Shown: in pieces, positions 1 to 10,041 of the stretch
Layout: every line of letters begins with the position of its first letter
Position numbering within the stretch: the stretch's first letter is position 1
Source: Pyrobaculum ferrireducens
GTDB lineage: Archaea; Thermoproteota; Thermoprotei; Thermoproteales; Thermoproteaceae
Direction: 5' to 3'
Length of the DNA stretch: 64,000 bases
NCBI RefSeq assembly: GCF_000234805.1
Contig: NC_016645.1
Location: forward strand, 124,001 to 188,000
The notes under the pieces: generated by a model
What the model was told of the DNA's origin: nothing
The model's database searches: none
Seen by the model: the letters and a program-made list of their open reading frames with translations, nothing else
Translations under genes and position numbers: made by a program

Positions 1-96
1 AGCCTTCACCTTCACCCCCACGCGCCCCCTCGGGACCCTCAAAGCCGGCTCCTCCACCCTCTTCACAACACCCCCCTCCACGACAAGCCGCCACAC
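1..96 (-). CDS. N-terminus of a medium-chain (zinc-type) alcohol dehydrogenase, partial
   Basis: A GTG at 96 opens a frame that runs off the left edge, so only about 32 residues are visible. They read like the first beta strands of a medium-chain dehydrogenase/reductase: WRLVVEGG near the start, then a proline/arginine stretch ending in VGVKVKA, the usual 'GEVLVKVKA' position. A TATA-like TTTATATA at about 123-116 lies about 20 nt upstream, as expected for a leaderless archaeal transcript, and this chose the start. Substrate and zinc ligands lie outside the window. The family call rests on a short N-terminus. Confidence 0.5.
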   Translation of the reverse strand, partial: MWRLVVEGGVVKRVEEPALRVPRGRVGVKVKA

Positions 97-124
97 CCAC
101 GGCCAGCCGCCGGGGTATATAAAA

Positions 125-1559
125 CTAGCCGAGAATCCTCTCCACCACCGCCCTCACCCGCGCCGCCGTCTCCGGGTCGGGAGACACCTCCTCAGGCCAC
201 CGCCTCCCCCCGTACTCCTCCGGAAGCTTCCGCGTCGCGTCTATCCCAAGCTTAGAGCCGTACCCGGGGATGGGCGACCCCGTGTCGAGGACGTCCACGT
301 GGGCCCCCGGCACCACCACCACATCCCGCTGCGGGTCCACCCTCTGCGCCACTGCAAACAAAACCTCATTCAAGTCGTGGACATTCACGTCGTGGTCAAC
401 CACTATAACAATTTTAGTAAGAGACAGCATGTGGCCCAGCCCCCACAAGGCGAACATCACCTTCTTCCCATGCCCCGGAAACCTCTTCCTAATCGACACG
501 ATTGCCACACCCTGGAATAGGCCGAACTCAGGCAGGTTCAAGTCCACAACCTCCGGCAGTAGGAAGCGGAGGACGGGTAGGAAGACCCTCTCAACCGCCT
601 TCCCCATGTAGGCGTCCTCAAGAGGCGGCCTCCCCACCACGGTGCCGTAGTAGATGGGGTCCTCCCTACGCAGAAGAGCCCTGGCCTTGAAGACGGGGTA
701 GAGACCCCCCTGGTCGTAAACCCCGTAGTGGTCCCCCGAAGGGCCCCTCCCTCCGCAAGTCGCCGACGTCGACACACCCCTCCACCACCGCCTCGGCCCT
801 CGCCGGGATGTACAGGTCGGTGGCCACGCCCTTGGTCACCTCAAGACCGGCCCCCCTGAGGACCCCCGCGAATAGGTACTCGTCCAGGGGGTAGGGAGTC
901 GGCATCATCCCGCTGAGGAGAAACGCCGGGTCCCCCCCAATCACCACCGCGGCCTCCACACAGCCGCCGGACGACGAGAAGAGGTCAGCCGCCCTCTTGT
1001 GTATCTGCGCGTGGACGAGGGCCTCCCTCTCGTTCAGAAGCTGAATTCTGTACACCCCCACGTTATATATCCCCCTCACATCCCTCGTCACCAAAAGGCC
1101 GTATGTTATGTAGCGCCCCGCGTCCCCCGGCCAGCTCTTAAACGCAGGGATGGAGAGGAGGTTAGGCGCCTCCTCCACCACCTCCTTGACAGGGCCCCCC
1201 CGCACCGCCCTAGGCGCGTAGCGCCCCAGCTCAAAAAACCCCACAGCCGCCCTGAACTTATCCAAGAGAGTCAGCGGAGGAGGGGCGGAGAGGGGCTCCA
1301 GAAGCCTCCTCCCCACCTCCTCCAGCTCCCCCACCCCAAGCGCCAGCTTAATCCTCTCAAGAGAGCCGAAGAGATTCCCCACAACCCTCCACCCCGGGAA
1401 CCCCCTCACAGACTCAAACAGCACCGCGGGCCCCCTCCCGTACATAACCCCCCGCAGAACCTCAGGAATCTCCAGCTCAGGCGACAGAGGCTCCGAAACC
1501 CTCCTAAGCCACCCCCGCCCCTCAAGCGCCTCCAAAAACTCCCGCAAGTCCGAAAACAC
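125..1559 (-). CDS. UbiD-family decarboxylase, interrupted by a one-base frameshift
   Basis: The two frames together make about 478 residues, a normal UbiD length. The upstream part (666-1559) carries the N-terminal domain. It breaks inside the UbiD signature, where one frame reads EGPFG and the other GDHYGVYD. The break is in a run of five C on the + strand at 733-737; four would restore EGPFGDHYGVYD. UbiD enzymes use prenylated FMN to remove CO2 from acrylic or aromatic acids. In archaea, members act in quinone-type pathways and, as trans-anhydromevalonate phosphate decarboxylase, in isoprenoid synthesis; I cannot choose between them. The GTG at 1559 follows a TATA box at about 1579-1586. 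Conservation on both sides suggests a recent indel, slippage or a sequencing error rather than a decayed gene. Confidence 0.8.
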
Positions 1560-1607
1560 GGGGGGAGGGTGCCCCGGGTATAAAAACAGTGGTTTGAGAA
1601 AACACGC

Positions 1608-2516
1608 CTAGTGGAACAGCCTCTCTATGCCGAAGAGGCGGCCCAGCCACTCCCCCAGGAGGTAGGTCAGAAAGGCGGTGCCCAGCAGGAGGCCCACCGT
1701 CTGCACAAACTCAAACTTGAAGTCCCTCTCCCCGTAGACAGCCGCCTGGAAGGTCAAGACAAAGGACAGGGCGATCCCCACCGCGATAGACGCCGCGAAG
1801 GCCAGGTAGACGTCGTGCAGGAGGAAGTACGGCAGAGACATGAGAGCCACAGCCGCCGTGTAGCCAACCCCAGTCACCACCGCCGCCACGGCCGGCGACT
1901 TCCCCACCTCGTGCTTAGTCTGGAGGTATGACGCCGAGGCCATGGAGATGGCCGCCCCAACCCCCACGATGAGGCCGATAACCCCCGCCACCACCGTGCT
2001 GTTCGTGGTGCCCAGAGTCCCCGCGTGGGCCCCCGTGATTTCGATAATCGCGTCCGCCAGACCCAGCACCAGAGCCCCCATGTACTTCACAATAGCCTCG
2101 TCAAGCTGAGAAATCAGCGCCCCCTCGTGCTCCTCCTCGTCGGCGATAATCCGCCGAAGCGCCTCCCGGTCCCCGCCCGACAGGAGCCCCTCCACAGACC
2201 TGTAGCGGGCGATCGCCTCCCGCTCCCCCCTCTCCATCAGCTTCGCCACAAAGGTAACCCCCAGCAACAGGCGGAGAAACGCCATGAAGTAGGCATACAG
2301 CCGCGTCCGCCCCTCCGGCGGCTTGACGCCGGCGAACCTGTTCCAGAAGCGGAAGTGCTCCAGCTCCTGCGCCGCCAGCCGCTCCAGCACCACCCGCCGA
2401 GACGCACTCCGCTCCACCCTCGCCAACACGCTGTACGTCACATACTCCCTATACTCGTCCAGCGCCGCCTCCCGCGCAACTTCAACCAACTTCTGACTAG
2501 AAGCCACTTCTACCAC
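1608..2516 (-). CDS. Ferritin-like domain fused to a VIT1/CCC1 iron(manganese) transporter
   Basis: 302 residues. The first half (about 10-140) is helical and has rubrerythrin-like metal motifs AQELEHFRF and DEEEHEGA, fitting a four-helix di-iron domain. From about residue 140 the VIT1/CCC1 membrane domain follows (LVLGLADAIIEITGAHAGTL, then ISMASASYLQTKHE), with about five hydrophobic segments. The same architecture is known in bacterial MbfA, a membrane ferritin-like iron exporter. The likely role is Fe2+ or Mn2+ efflux or storage. The GTG start at 2516 sits about 21 nt below a palindromic TATA box at 2537-2544 and inside an inverted repeat. A winged-helix regulator lies immediately upstream on the same strand, so metal-responsive control is plausible but inferred. 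Confidence 0.85.
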   Translation of the reverse strand: MVEVASSQKLVEVAREAALDEYREYVTYSVLARVERSASRRVVLERLAAQELEHFRFWNRFAGVKPPEGRTRLYAYFMAFLRLLLGVTFVAKLMERGEREAIARYRSVEGLLSGGDREALRRIIADEEEHEGALISQLDEAIVKYMGALVLGLADAIIEITGAHAGTLGTTNSTVVAGVIGLIVGVGAAISMASASYLQTKHEVGKSPAVAAVVTGVGYTAAVALMSLPYFLLHDVYLAFAASIAVGIALSFVLTFQAAVYGERDFKFEFVQTVGLLLGTAFLTYLLGEWLGRLFGIERLFH

Positions 2517-2525
2517 GAAGTGGCT
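2502..2525. promoter_or_regulatory. Inverted repeat over the VIT1 transcription/translation start (candidate operator)
   Basis: Two perfect 9-bp arms, agccacttc (2502-2510) and gaagtggct (2517-2525), are separated by 6 nt and cover the GTG start at 2516. The TATA box is at 2537-2544, so transcription should begin inside the repeat. A dimeric repressor bound here would block initiation. The adjacent winged-helix gene is the obvious candidate, but that link is inference. Confidence 0.55.
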
Positions 2526-2537
2526 ACAGACTGGAGT

Positions 2538-2960
2538 TTATAAACCTGACGCCCCTCCCCCCTGCCCCTCCCCACCGGCCCTCTTCACGTGATACAAATT
2601 CTTGGCAATCGCAAGCAGGGCCGAGGCCACGTCGCGCCAGTCGGCCTCCAGCCCCCTCACCACCTCCATAAAAGACGACTCGCTGGACACCCCCCTAGCC
2701 CGCAGAAAAGCCCACAGCTCCTTAAAGAAATCCGCCATCTTAAGCGAGTGGAGATACGCATCCAGAGAATCCCTAAGCACAGCCACCCTCTTACGCCCAT
2801 GCGAAACCGTAAACACAACCCCATCCCGCTCCAGCACATACAGATGCCACTGCGCCGCCCCGTAGGAAATCCCCAAAGCCTTCGCAATCTGGTACACAGA
2901 AGCCCCCCCAGTAGCCCTCAGATACTCCACGATGCGGCGCCTAACCTCCACAGGCTCCAC
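2538..2960 (-). CDS. Winged-helix transcriptional regulator
   Basis: 140 residues. The N-terminal 65 form a winged helix: RRRIVEYLRATGG, the recognition region YQIAKALGISYGAAQWHLY and a wing around VLERDGVVF. The C-terminal half is helical, with a Gly-rich tail and no recognised ligand domain. The GTG start at 2960 lies 21 nt below a TATA box (2981-2988). The stop falls inside the TATA box of the downstream VIT1 gene, so the two genes have separate promoters about 20 nt apart. The helix motif GAAQWHLYVLER is strikingly like that of the membrane-bound regulator at 55126-55794. A role in controlling the iron transporter is inferred from position only. Confidence 0.75.
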   Translation of the reverse strand: MEPVEVRRRIVEYLRATGGASVYQIAKALGISYGAAQWHLYVLERDGVVFTVSHGRKRVAVLRDSLDAYLHSLKMADFFKELWAFLRARGVSSESSFMEVVRGLEADWRDVASALLAIAKNLYHVKRAGGEGQGGGASGL

Positions 2961-3009
2961 ACCCCAAACAAAACACCAGTATAAAAAGACAAGAGGGAGA
3001 GAGAGCAGA

Positions 3010-3024
3010 GAAAAATTTATAAAC
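3010..3024 (+). promoter_or_regulatory. rRNA operon promoter (BRE/TATA)
   Basis: The A-rich stretch gaaaaatttataaac matches an archaeal BRE plus TATA box (tttataaa at 3016-3023). Transcription should begin near 3045, about 170 nt before mature 16S. It is the only strong AT-rich element upstream of the operon. Confidence 0.75.
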
Positions 3025-3061
3025 AGCCAAGTTCAAGAAAAGACGCGCGCCTTTCTAGTGA

Positions 3062-3081
3062 GGCCGGGCAAAAGCCCGGCC
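3062..3081 (+). other. Leader hairpin of the pre-rRNA
   Basis: A perfect 8-bp stem (ggccgggc / gcccggcc) closes an aaaa tetraloop at 3070-3073, just below the predicted rRNA start site. It lies outside the 16S processing stem. Role unknown. Confidence 0.6.
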
Positions 3082-3160
3082 GAAATCACCCTAATGTTCC
3101 CCGGACGTCCCCCCCTGGAGACTCCAGGCCGGGGCGCCGGGGAGAAAACCCCACGCCGCC

Positions 3161-3192
3161 GCCGAGGAGAAGCCCGGACAAACCCACCCCCC
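3161..3192 (+). other. 5' arm of the 16S processing stem (BHB motif)
   Basis: gccgaggagaagccc (3161-3175) is perfectly complementary to 6839-6853. The core ggac (3176-3179) pairs with gtcc (6832-6835). Bulges aaa (3180-3182) and aaa (6836-6838) flank it, and C-rich 3183-3192 pairs with gggggtggg at 6821-6829. This is the bulge-helix-bulge substrate cut by the archaeal splicing endonuclease to release pre-16S. Confidence 0.8.
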
Positions 3193-3591
3193 GGGCGGCC
3201 TTGCGGCCGTCCGAAACCGGTTGATCCTGCCGGACCCGACCGCTATCGGGGTAGGGCTAAGCCATGCGAGTCGCGCGCCCGGGGGCGCCCGGGAGCGGCG
3301 CACGGCTCAGTAACACGTGCCTAACCTACCCTCGGGAGGGGGACACCCCCGGGAAACTGGGGCCAATCCCCCATAGGGGAAGGGCGCTGGAAGGCCCCTT
3401 CCCCCAAAGGGGCGGCGGCCGATCCGCCGCCGCCCGCCCGAGGATGGGGGCACGGCCCATCAGGTAGTTGGCGGGTTAAAGGCCCGCCAAGCCGAAGACG
3501 GGTAGGGGCGGTGAGAGCCGCGAGCCCCGAGATCGGCACTGAGACAAGGGCCGAGGCCCTACGGGGTGCAGCAGGCGCGAATACTCCGCAA

Positions 3592-4309
3592 ATGGGGGAC
3601 GGTCGGCTCACCATGGGCTACATATTCGACCTAAGCCCCGTAGTCTACTCCAAATTCGACCGTAGAAGAGGCATAAAGATACCAGAAAAGCCATCAGAAA
3701 ACCTAGCCGAGGAAGTTGCCATACATCTAGGCGACGGCTACCTCTTCTACGACGCCAAAGACCACAGCTACAGATACGGCATCGGCCTAAACCCAAAAAC
3801 CGAGGTAGACTACGCCAAAGCGGTAGCAGAACTACTCGGAGAACTATACGGCTACAAGCCGCCGGTAAGAAACGCGAGAATTGAGATAATGTCCCAAGCA
3901 ATCGGCACGTTCAAACACAGAGTGCTAAAATTCCCCATAGGTCAGCGCACCGGGACAGAGGACCTCCCATTAATAGAGTGGATACTAACAGACGAGAGGT
4001 ATATGCAGGCGTTTGTCAGAGGCCTCTTCGACACAGAAGGCTCTATAAAGAAAATTTCGAGAACAATAGGCGTGGTCGTAAAGCAGAGAAACAAGAAGAC
4101 AATTGAATTCTACATAAAATGCCTAACAACACTTGGCTTCAAGCCAAAGCTGTACACATGGGCCGAGAAGGAGAGACCCATCTACGCAGCGGTTCTCCTA
4201 GGCAGAGACGAGGTAAAAAACCTACTGTACACAATCAAACCAAGAAACCCAACCAAGACCCCCCCTTTTCTAATCTTCATCCCTCCCACGCCGGCCTCCC
4301 CCAGCGGAA
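3592..4309 (+). other. 16S rRNA intron 1 (E. coli position about 373), 718 nt
   Basis: The BHB junction is canonical. Core ccgc (3586-3589) pairs with gcgg (4304-4307). Bulges are aaa (3590-3592) and aat (4308-4310), and the inner helix is tggggg (3593-3598) with ccccca (4298-4303). Cutting after the second nucleotide of each bulge gives this intron. The P. aerophilum 16S intron at the same site is of similar size (713 nt, from memory). It encodes a LAGLIDADG protein whose frame has no stop before the 3' splice site. Confidence 0.9.
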
Positions 4310-4374
4310 TGCGGGCAACCGCGACGGGGCTACCCCGAGTGCCGGGCGAAGAGCCCGGCTTTTGCCCGGTCTAA
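3613..4374 (+). CDS. Intron 1-encoded LAGLIDADG homing endonuclease
   Basis: The likely ATG start is 3613, 21 nt inside the intron. Two LAGLIDADG helices are visible: AIHLGDGYL at about residues 36-44 and [10 protein letters not shown] at about 135-144, each with the acidic metal-binding residue. This is a single-chain two-motif enzyme of about 230 residues before the splice site. Such enzymes cut intronless 16S alleles and spread the intron. The frame does not stop within the intron. It runs on through exon 2 to TAA at 4372-4374 in unspliced RNA; in a circularised intron it would cross the junction and end after about 24 further codons. Product length is therefore uncertain. Confidence 0.85.
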   Translation: MGYIFDLSPVVYSKFDRRRGIKIPEKPSENLAEEVAIHLGDGYLFYDAKDHSYRYGIGLNPKTEVDYAKAVAELLGELYGYKPPVRNARIEIMSQAIGTFKHRVLKFPIGQRTGTEDLPLIEWILTDERYMQAFVRGLFDTEGSIKKISRTIGVVVKQRNKKTIEFYIKCLTTLGFKPKLYTWAEKERPIYAAVLLGRDEVKNLLYTIKPRNPTKTPPFLIFIPPTPASPSGMRATATGLPRVPGEEPGFCPV

Positions 4375-4452
4375 AAAGCCGGGCGAATAAGCGGGGGGCA
4401 AGTCTGGTGTCAGCCGCCGCGGTAATACCAGCTCCGCGAGTGGTCGGGGTGT

Positions 4453-4483
<31 letters not shown>

Positions 4484-4627
4484 GGTAAGTCGCTCCTGAA
4501 ATCCCCGGGCTCAACCCGGGGGCGGGGGGCGATACTGCCGGGCTAGGGGGCGGGAGAGGCCGCCGGTACTCCGGGGGTAGGGGCGAAATCCGTTAATCCC
4601 CGGAGGACCACCAGTGGCGAAAGCGGG

Positions 4628-4667
<40 letters not shown>

Positions 4668-4673
4668 GAGCAA

Positions 4674-5458
4674 ACCGGGCTCAAGGCCGGCTCGAAAGAG
4701 GAAAGAGATTTAACAAACAGCCAGATGTGTATTATGGGTTGCGACAGGCGCTCAGCGATAAGGTTGCTTCCATTTGTCCTGTCGGATGGAGGTGTGTATA
4801 GGGGACGGGAGATCTACTTCACAAGTACTGACGAGGCCCTCGTGGAGCACTTCAGAGCCGTGGCTCACGAGGCGTTCGGCTATAAAGGGTACGTCGTGAA
4901 GAGGAGCAACGGCGCGTATGTGGTGAGGATCAAGGGCAGAGGCTACGTCGAGTGTCTAGCCGATGTGGTCCCCGAAGTGGTTTGTAAGCCGCGTTGCGCG
5001 GTGAAGTTGCCGCAGGAGCTGTACCGACACGCGGATGTGGCCAAGTGGTTCATAAAGGTCTACGCATCATGCGACGGAGGTATCTCGGTCATGCTCGGAA
5101 AGAGGGGCAAGTATAGGTTCTTAGTCAGGAGGGTCTTCATCACCGCCAAAGACCCAGATATCAGGAGCCAGATAGCGGAGCTGTGGAGAACTCTCGGATA
5201 TAGGCCACACGACGATAGGGACAAACACATATACATAAGCAACAAGGAGGATTTGGTGAAATACGCACAAGAGATCAGATTCCTCGACGGGGTCAAGGTA
5301 ACAAGGAACTCGAAAAGGTTCGGCGGAATAGAAAAGAACACGTTACTCGACCTCGTCGTGAAATCCTACGAAGATCCCCACGCGCTCGACCCCTTTTTCC
5401 CCGCAGCTCTGTGACCCATCATCTTTCTCACCCCCACGCCGGCCTGGCCCGGGCTCAG
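4674..5458 (+). other. 16S rRNA intron 2 (E. coli position about 781), 785 nt
   Basis: Core gagc (4668-4671) pairs with gctc (5453-5456). Bulges are aaa (4672-4674) and aga (5457-5459), and the inner helix ccgggc (4675-4680) pairs with gcccgg (5447-5452). A further 8-bp stem is aggccggc with gccggcct. The spliced exon reads gagcaaaggggattagatac. Shared ccgggctca copies at both ends make other junctions look possible, but only this one gives a canonical BHB and a plausible 16S loop. Confidence 0.85.
4734..5414 (+). CDS. Intron 2-encoded degenerate LAGLIDADG endonuclease
   Basis: About 226 residues from ATG 4734; ATG 4725 is in frame and equally possible. The two LAGLIDADG-like helices are divergent: LLPFVLSDGGV at about residues 11-21 and FIKVYASCDGGIS at about 106-118. 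Both keep the Asp/Gly end that carries the catalytic acid. The stop at 5412-5414 lies inside the intron, unlike the other two intron genes. Base composition is more AT-rich than the surrounding rRNA. It probably acted as a homing enzyme for position 781; whether it is still active or only helps splicing as a maturase is open. Confidence 0.75.
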   Translation: MGCDRRSAIRLLPFVLSDGGVYRGREIYFTSTDEALVEHFRAVAHEAFGYKGYVVKRSNGAYVVRIKGRGYVECLADVVPEVVCKPRCAVKLPQELYRHADVAKWFIKVYASCDGGISVMLGKRGKYRFLVRRVFITAKDPDIRSQIAELWRTLGYRPHDDRDKHIYISNKEDLVKYAQEIRFLDGVKVTRNSKRFGGIEKNTLLDLVVKSYEDPHALDPFFPAAL

Positions 5459-5767
5459 AGGGGATTAGATACCCCTGTAGTCCCGGCCGTAAACGATGCG
5501 GGCTAGCTGTCGGTCGGGCTTAGGGCCCGGCCGGTGGCGAAGGGAAACCGTTAAGCCCGCCGCCTGGGGAGTACGGCCGCAAGGCTGAAACTTAAAGGAA
5601 TTGGCGGGGGGGCACCACAAGGGGTGAAGCTTGCGGCTTAATTGGAGTCAACGCCGGAAACCTCACCCGGGGCGACAGCAGGATGAAGGCCAGGCTAACG
5701 ACCTTGCCGGACGAGCTGAGAGGAGGTGCATGGCCGTCGTCAGCTCGTGCCGTGAGGTGTCCGGTTA

Positions 5768-6368
5768 ACCCGGGCCAGGAGGGTTAAATACCGGGATCAG
5801 TATACTTCCATGGATCTTGATCAGTGGCTTGACTACTTAACGGGACTTGTCCTGGGGGATGGCTACCTGTACCACTACAGAAAAGAGGGGAAGTATTACG
5901 TCAGGATCACTGACAAAAGCAGAGACTTCCTAGAAATGTTAAAAAATGAGTTACTAAAAATAGGGATCAGAAGCCACATCTATAGACAAGGGCAGAAAAA
6001 CGCATATACACTAGAGATCTCAAACAAAGAACTTTATTACACAATAAAACTGCGAACACGGCAGTTGCTAGAAAGTCCAACTCCACACTTCGTAGCAGGC
6101 TTAATAGACGCCGAAGGCTCACTTCAAAAACCCAGAAAAGGCTCCATACGAATAGCTATAACCAACACAAAACCAGAGCTTCTGCACCCCATTGTAAAAA
6201 TCCTCCAAACTATCTGCATAAACGCCGAAGTCAAACCCTACGGAAAGGCAAAACACGGTGAAAAGCAGAGATACAGAGTAGTCATATACGGCAAGGAAAA
6301 CATAGAAAAAACTCTCCAAGCCATCCCCCTCCGGCACCCAAAATTCCACCCTCCAGCCCGGGGCCGAA
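5768..6368 (+). other. 16S rRNA intron 3 (E. coli position about 1092), 601 nt
   Basis: Core cggt (5762-5765) pairs with gccg (6363-6366; one G-U pair). Bulges are taa (5766-5768) and aaa (6367-6369). The inner helix is cccgggc (5769-5775) with gcccggg (6356-6362), extended by ggagggt (5778-5784) with accctcc (6348-6354). Splicing gives ggttaagtccggcaacgag, the expected 16S sequence. Confidence 0.9.
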
Positions 6369-6400
6369 AGTCCGGCAACGAGCGAGACCCCCACCCCTAG
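5810..6400 (+). CDS. Intron 3-encoded LAGLIDADG homing endonuclease
   Basis: ATG 5810 opens a frame of about 186 codons up to the splice site. The motifs are well kept: LTGLVLGDGYL (residues 10-20) and VAGLIDAEGS (95-104), each ending in the catalytic acidic residue. The size fits a compact two-motif enzyme. The frame passes the 3' splice site and ends at TAG 6398-6400 in exon sequence. If the excised intron circularises, the frame would instead read six more codons (N P G Q E G) and stop at TAA 5785-5787. The gene is A-rich, unlike the GC-rich exons, consistent with horizontal origin. Confidence 0.9.
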   Translation: MDLDQWLDYLTGLVLGDGYLYHYRKEGKYYVRITDKSRDFLEMLKNELLKIGIRSHIYRQGQKNAYTLEISNKELYYTIKLRTRQLLESPTPHFVAGLIDAEGSLQKPRKGSIRIAITNTKPELLHPIVKILQTICINAEVKPYGKAKHGEKQRYRVVIYGKENIEKTLQAIPLRHPKFHPPARGRKSGNERDPHP

Positions 6401-6766
6401 TTGCTACCCCGCTCTACGGGGCGGGGGGCACACTAGGGGGACTGCCGGCGTAAGCCGGAGGAAGGAGGGGGCCACGGCAGGTCAGTATGCCCCGAAACCC
6501 CGGGGCTGCACGCGAGCTGCAATGGCGGGGACAGCGGGATCCGACCCCGAAAGGGGGAGGCAATCCCGTAAACCCCGCCCCAGTAGGGATCGAGGGCTGC
6601 AACTCGCCCTCGTGAACGTGGAATCCCTAGTAACCGCGTGTCACCAACGCGCGGTGAATACGTCCCTGCCCCTTGCACACACCGCCCGTCGCACCACCCG
6701 AGGGAGTCCCCTGCGAGGCCCCTTGCCGACGAGGTGGGGGGACGAGCAGGGGGCTCCCAAGGGGGG

Positions 6767-6816
<50 letters not shown>

Positions 6817-6820
6817 ACCC

Positions 6821-6853
6821 GGGGGTGGGTAGTCCAAAGGGCTTCTCCTCGGC
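6821..6853 (+). other. 3' arm of the 16S processing stem, overlapping the 23S stem
   Basis: gggcttctcctcggc (6839-6853) pairs with 3161-3175 and the BHB core gtcc with ggac upstream. Positions 6847-6853 are also needed by the 23S stem (6847-6855 with 9915-9923), so the two helices cannot form together. The 16S-23S spacer is only about 45 nt and has no tRNA. Confidence 0.75.
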
Positions 6854-6861
6854 CCCGCAAG

Positions 6862-9908
<3,047 letters not shown>

Positions 9909-9923
9909 GCGAATGGGCCGAGG
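9909..9923 (+). other. 3' arm of the 23S processing stem
   Basis: gggccgagg (9915-9923) is complementary to cctcggccc (6847-6855). gcg (9909-9911) pairs with cgc (6856-6858) as the core, with bulges aat (9912-9914) and aag (6859-6861). This fits a splicing-endonuclease BHB site, though the core is 3 bp rather than 4. Confidence 0.65.
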
Positions 9924-9950
9924 CGGCGGCGTGGGGTGTCTGTCTTTCAG

Positions 9951-9971
9951 CCTCCTTTTTACTCCGTTTTT
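9951..9971 (+). terminator. T-rich terminator of the rRNA operon
   Basis: Two T5 runs (cctccttttt, then ccgttttt) directly follow the 23S processing stem. Archaeal intrinsic terminators are T tracts of this kind. No 5S or tRNA gene follows. Confidence 0.55.
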
Positions 9972-10041
9972 CTGGGGTGCGGCGGCCGGTGTCTTCGTAC
10001 GTTGTCCACGTAATGTTAAATAATACGTTTTTTCGTGGGGT

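Noticed and set aside
4675-5457. Intron 2 junction at the shared ccgggctca repeat
   Set aside because: It would leave about ten extra bases in a universally conserved 16S loop. The 4674-5458 junction gives a proper BHB and a normal loop.
6818-6861. A tRNA gene in the 16S-23S spacer
   Set aside because: Only about 45 nt lie between the two rRNAs, all used by processing stems.
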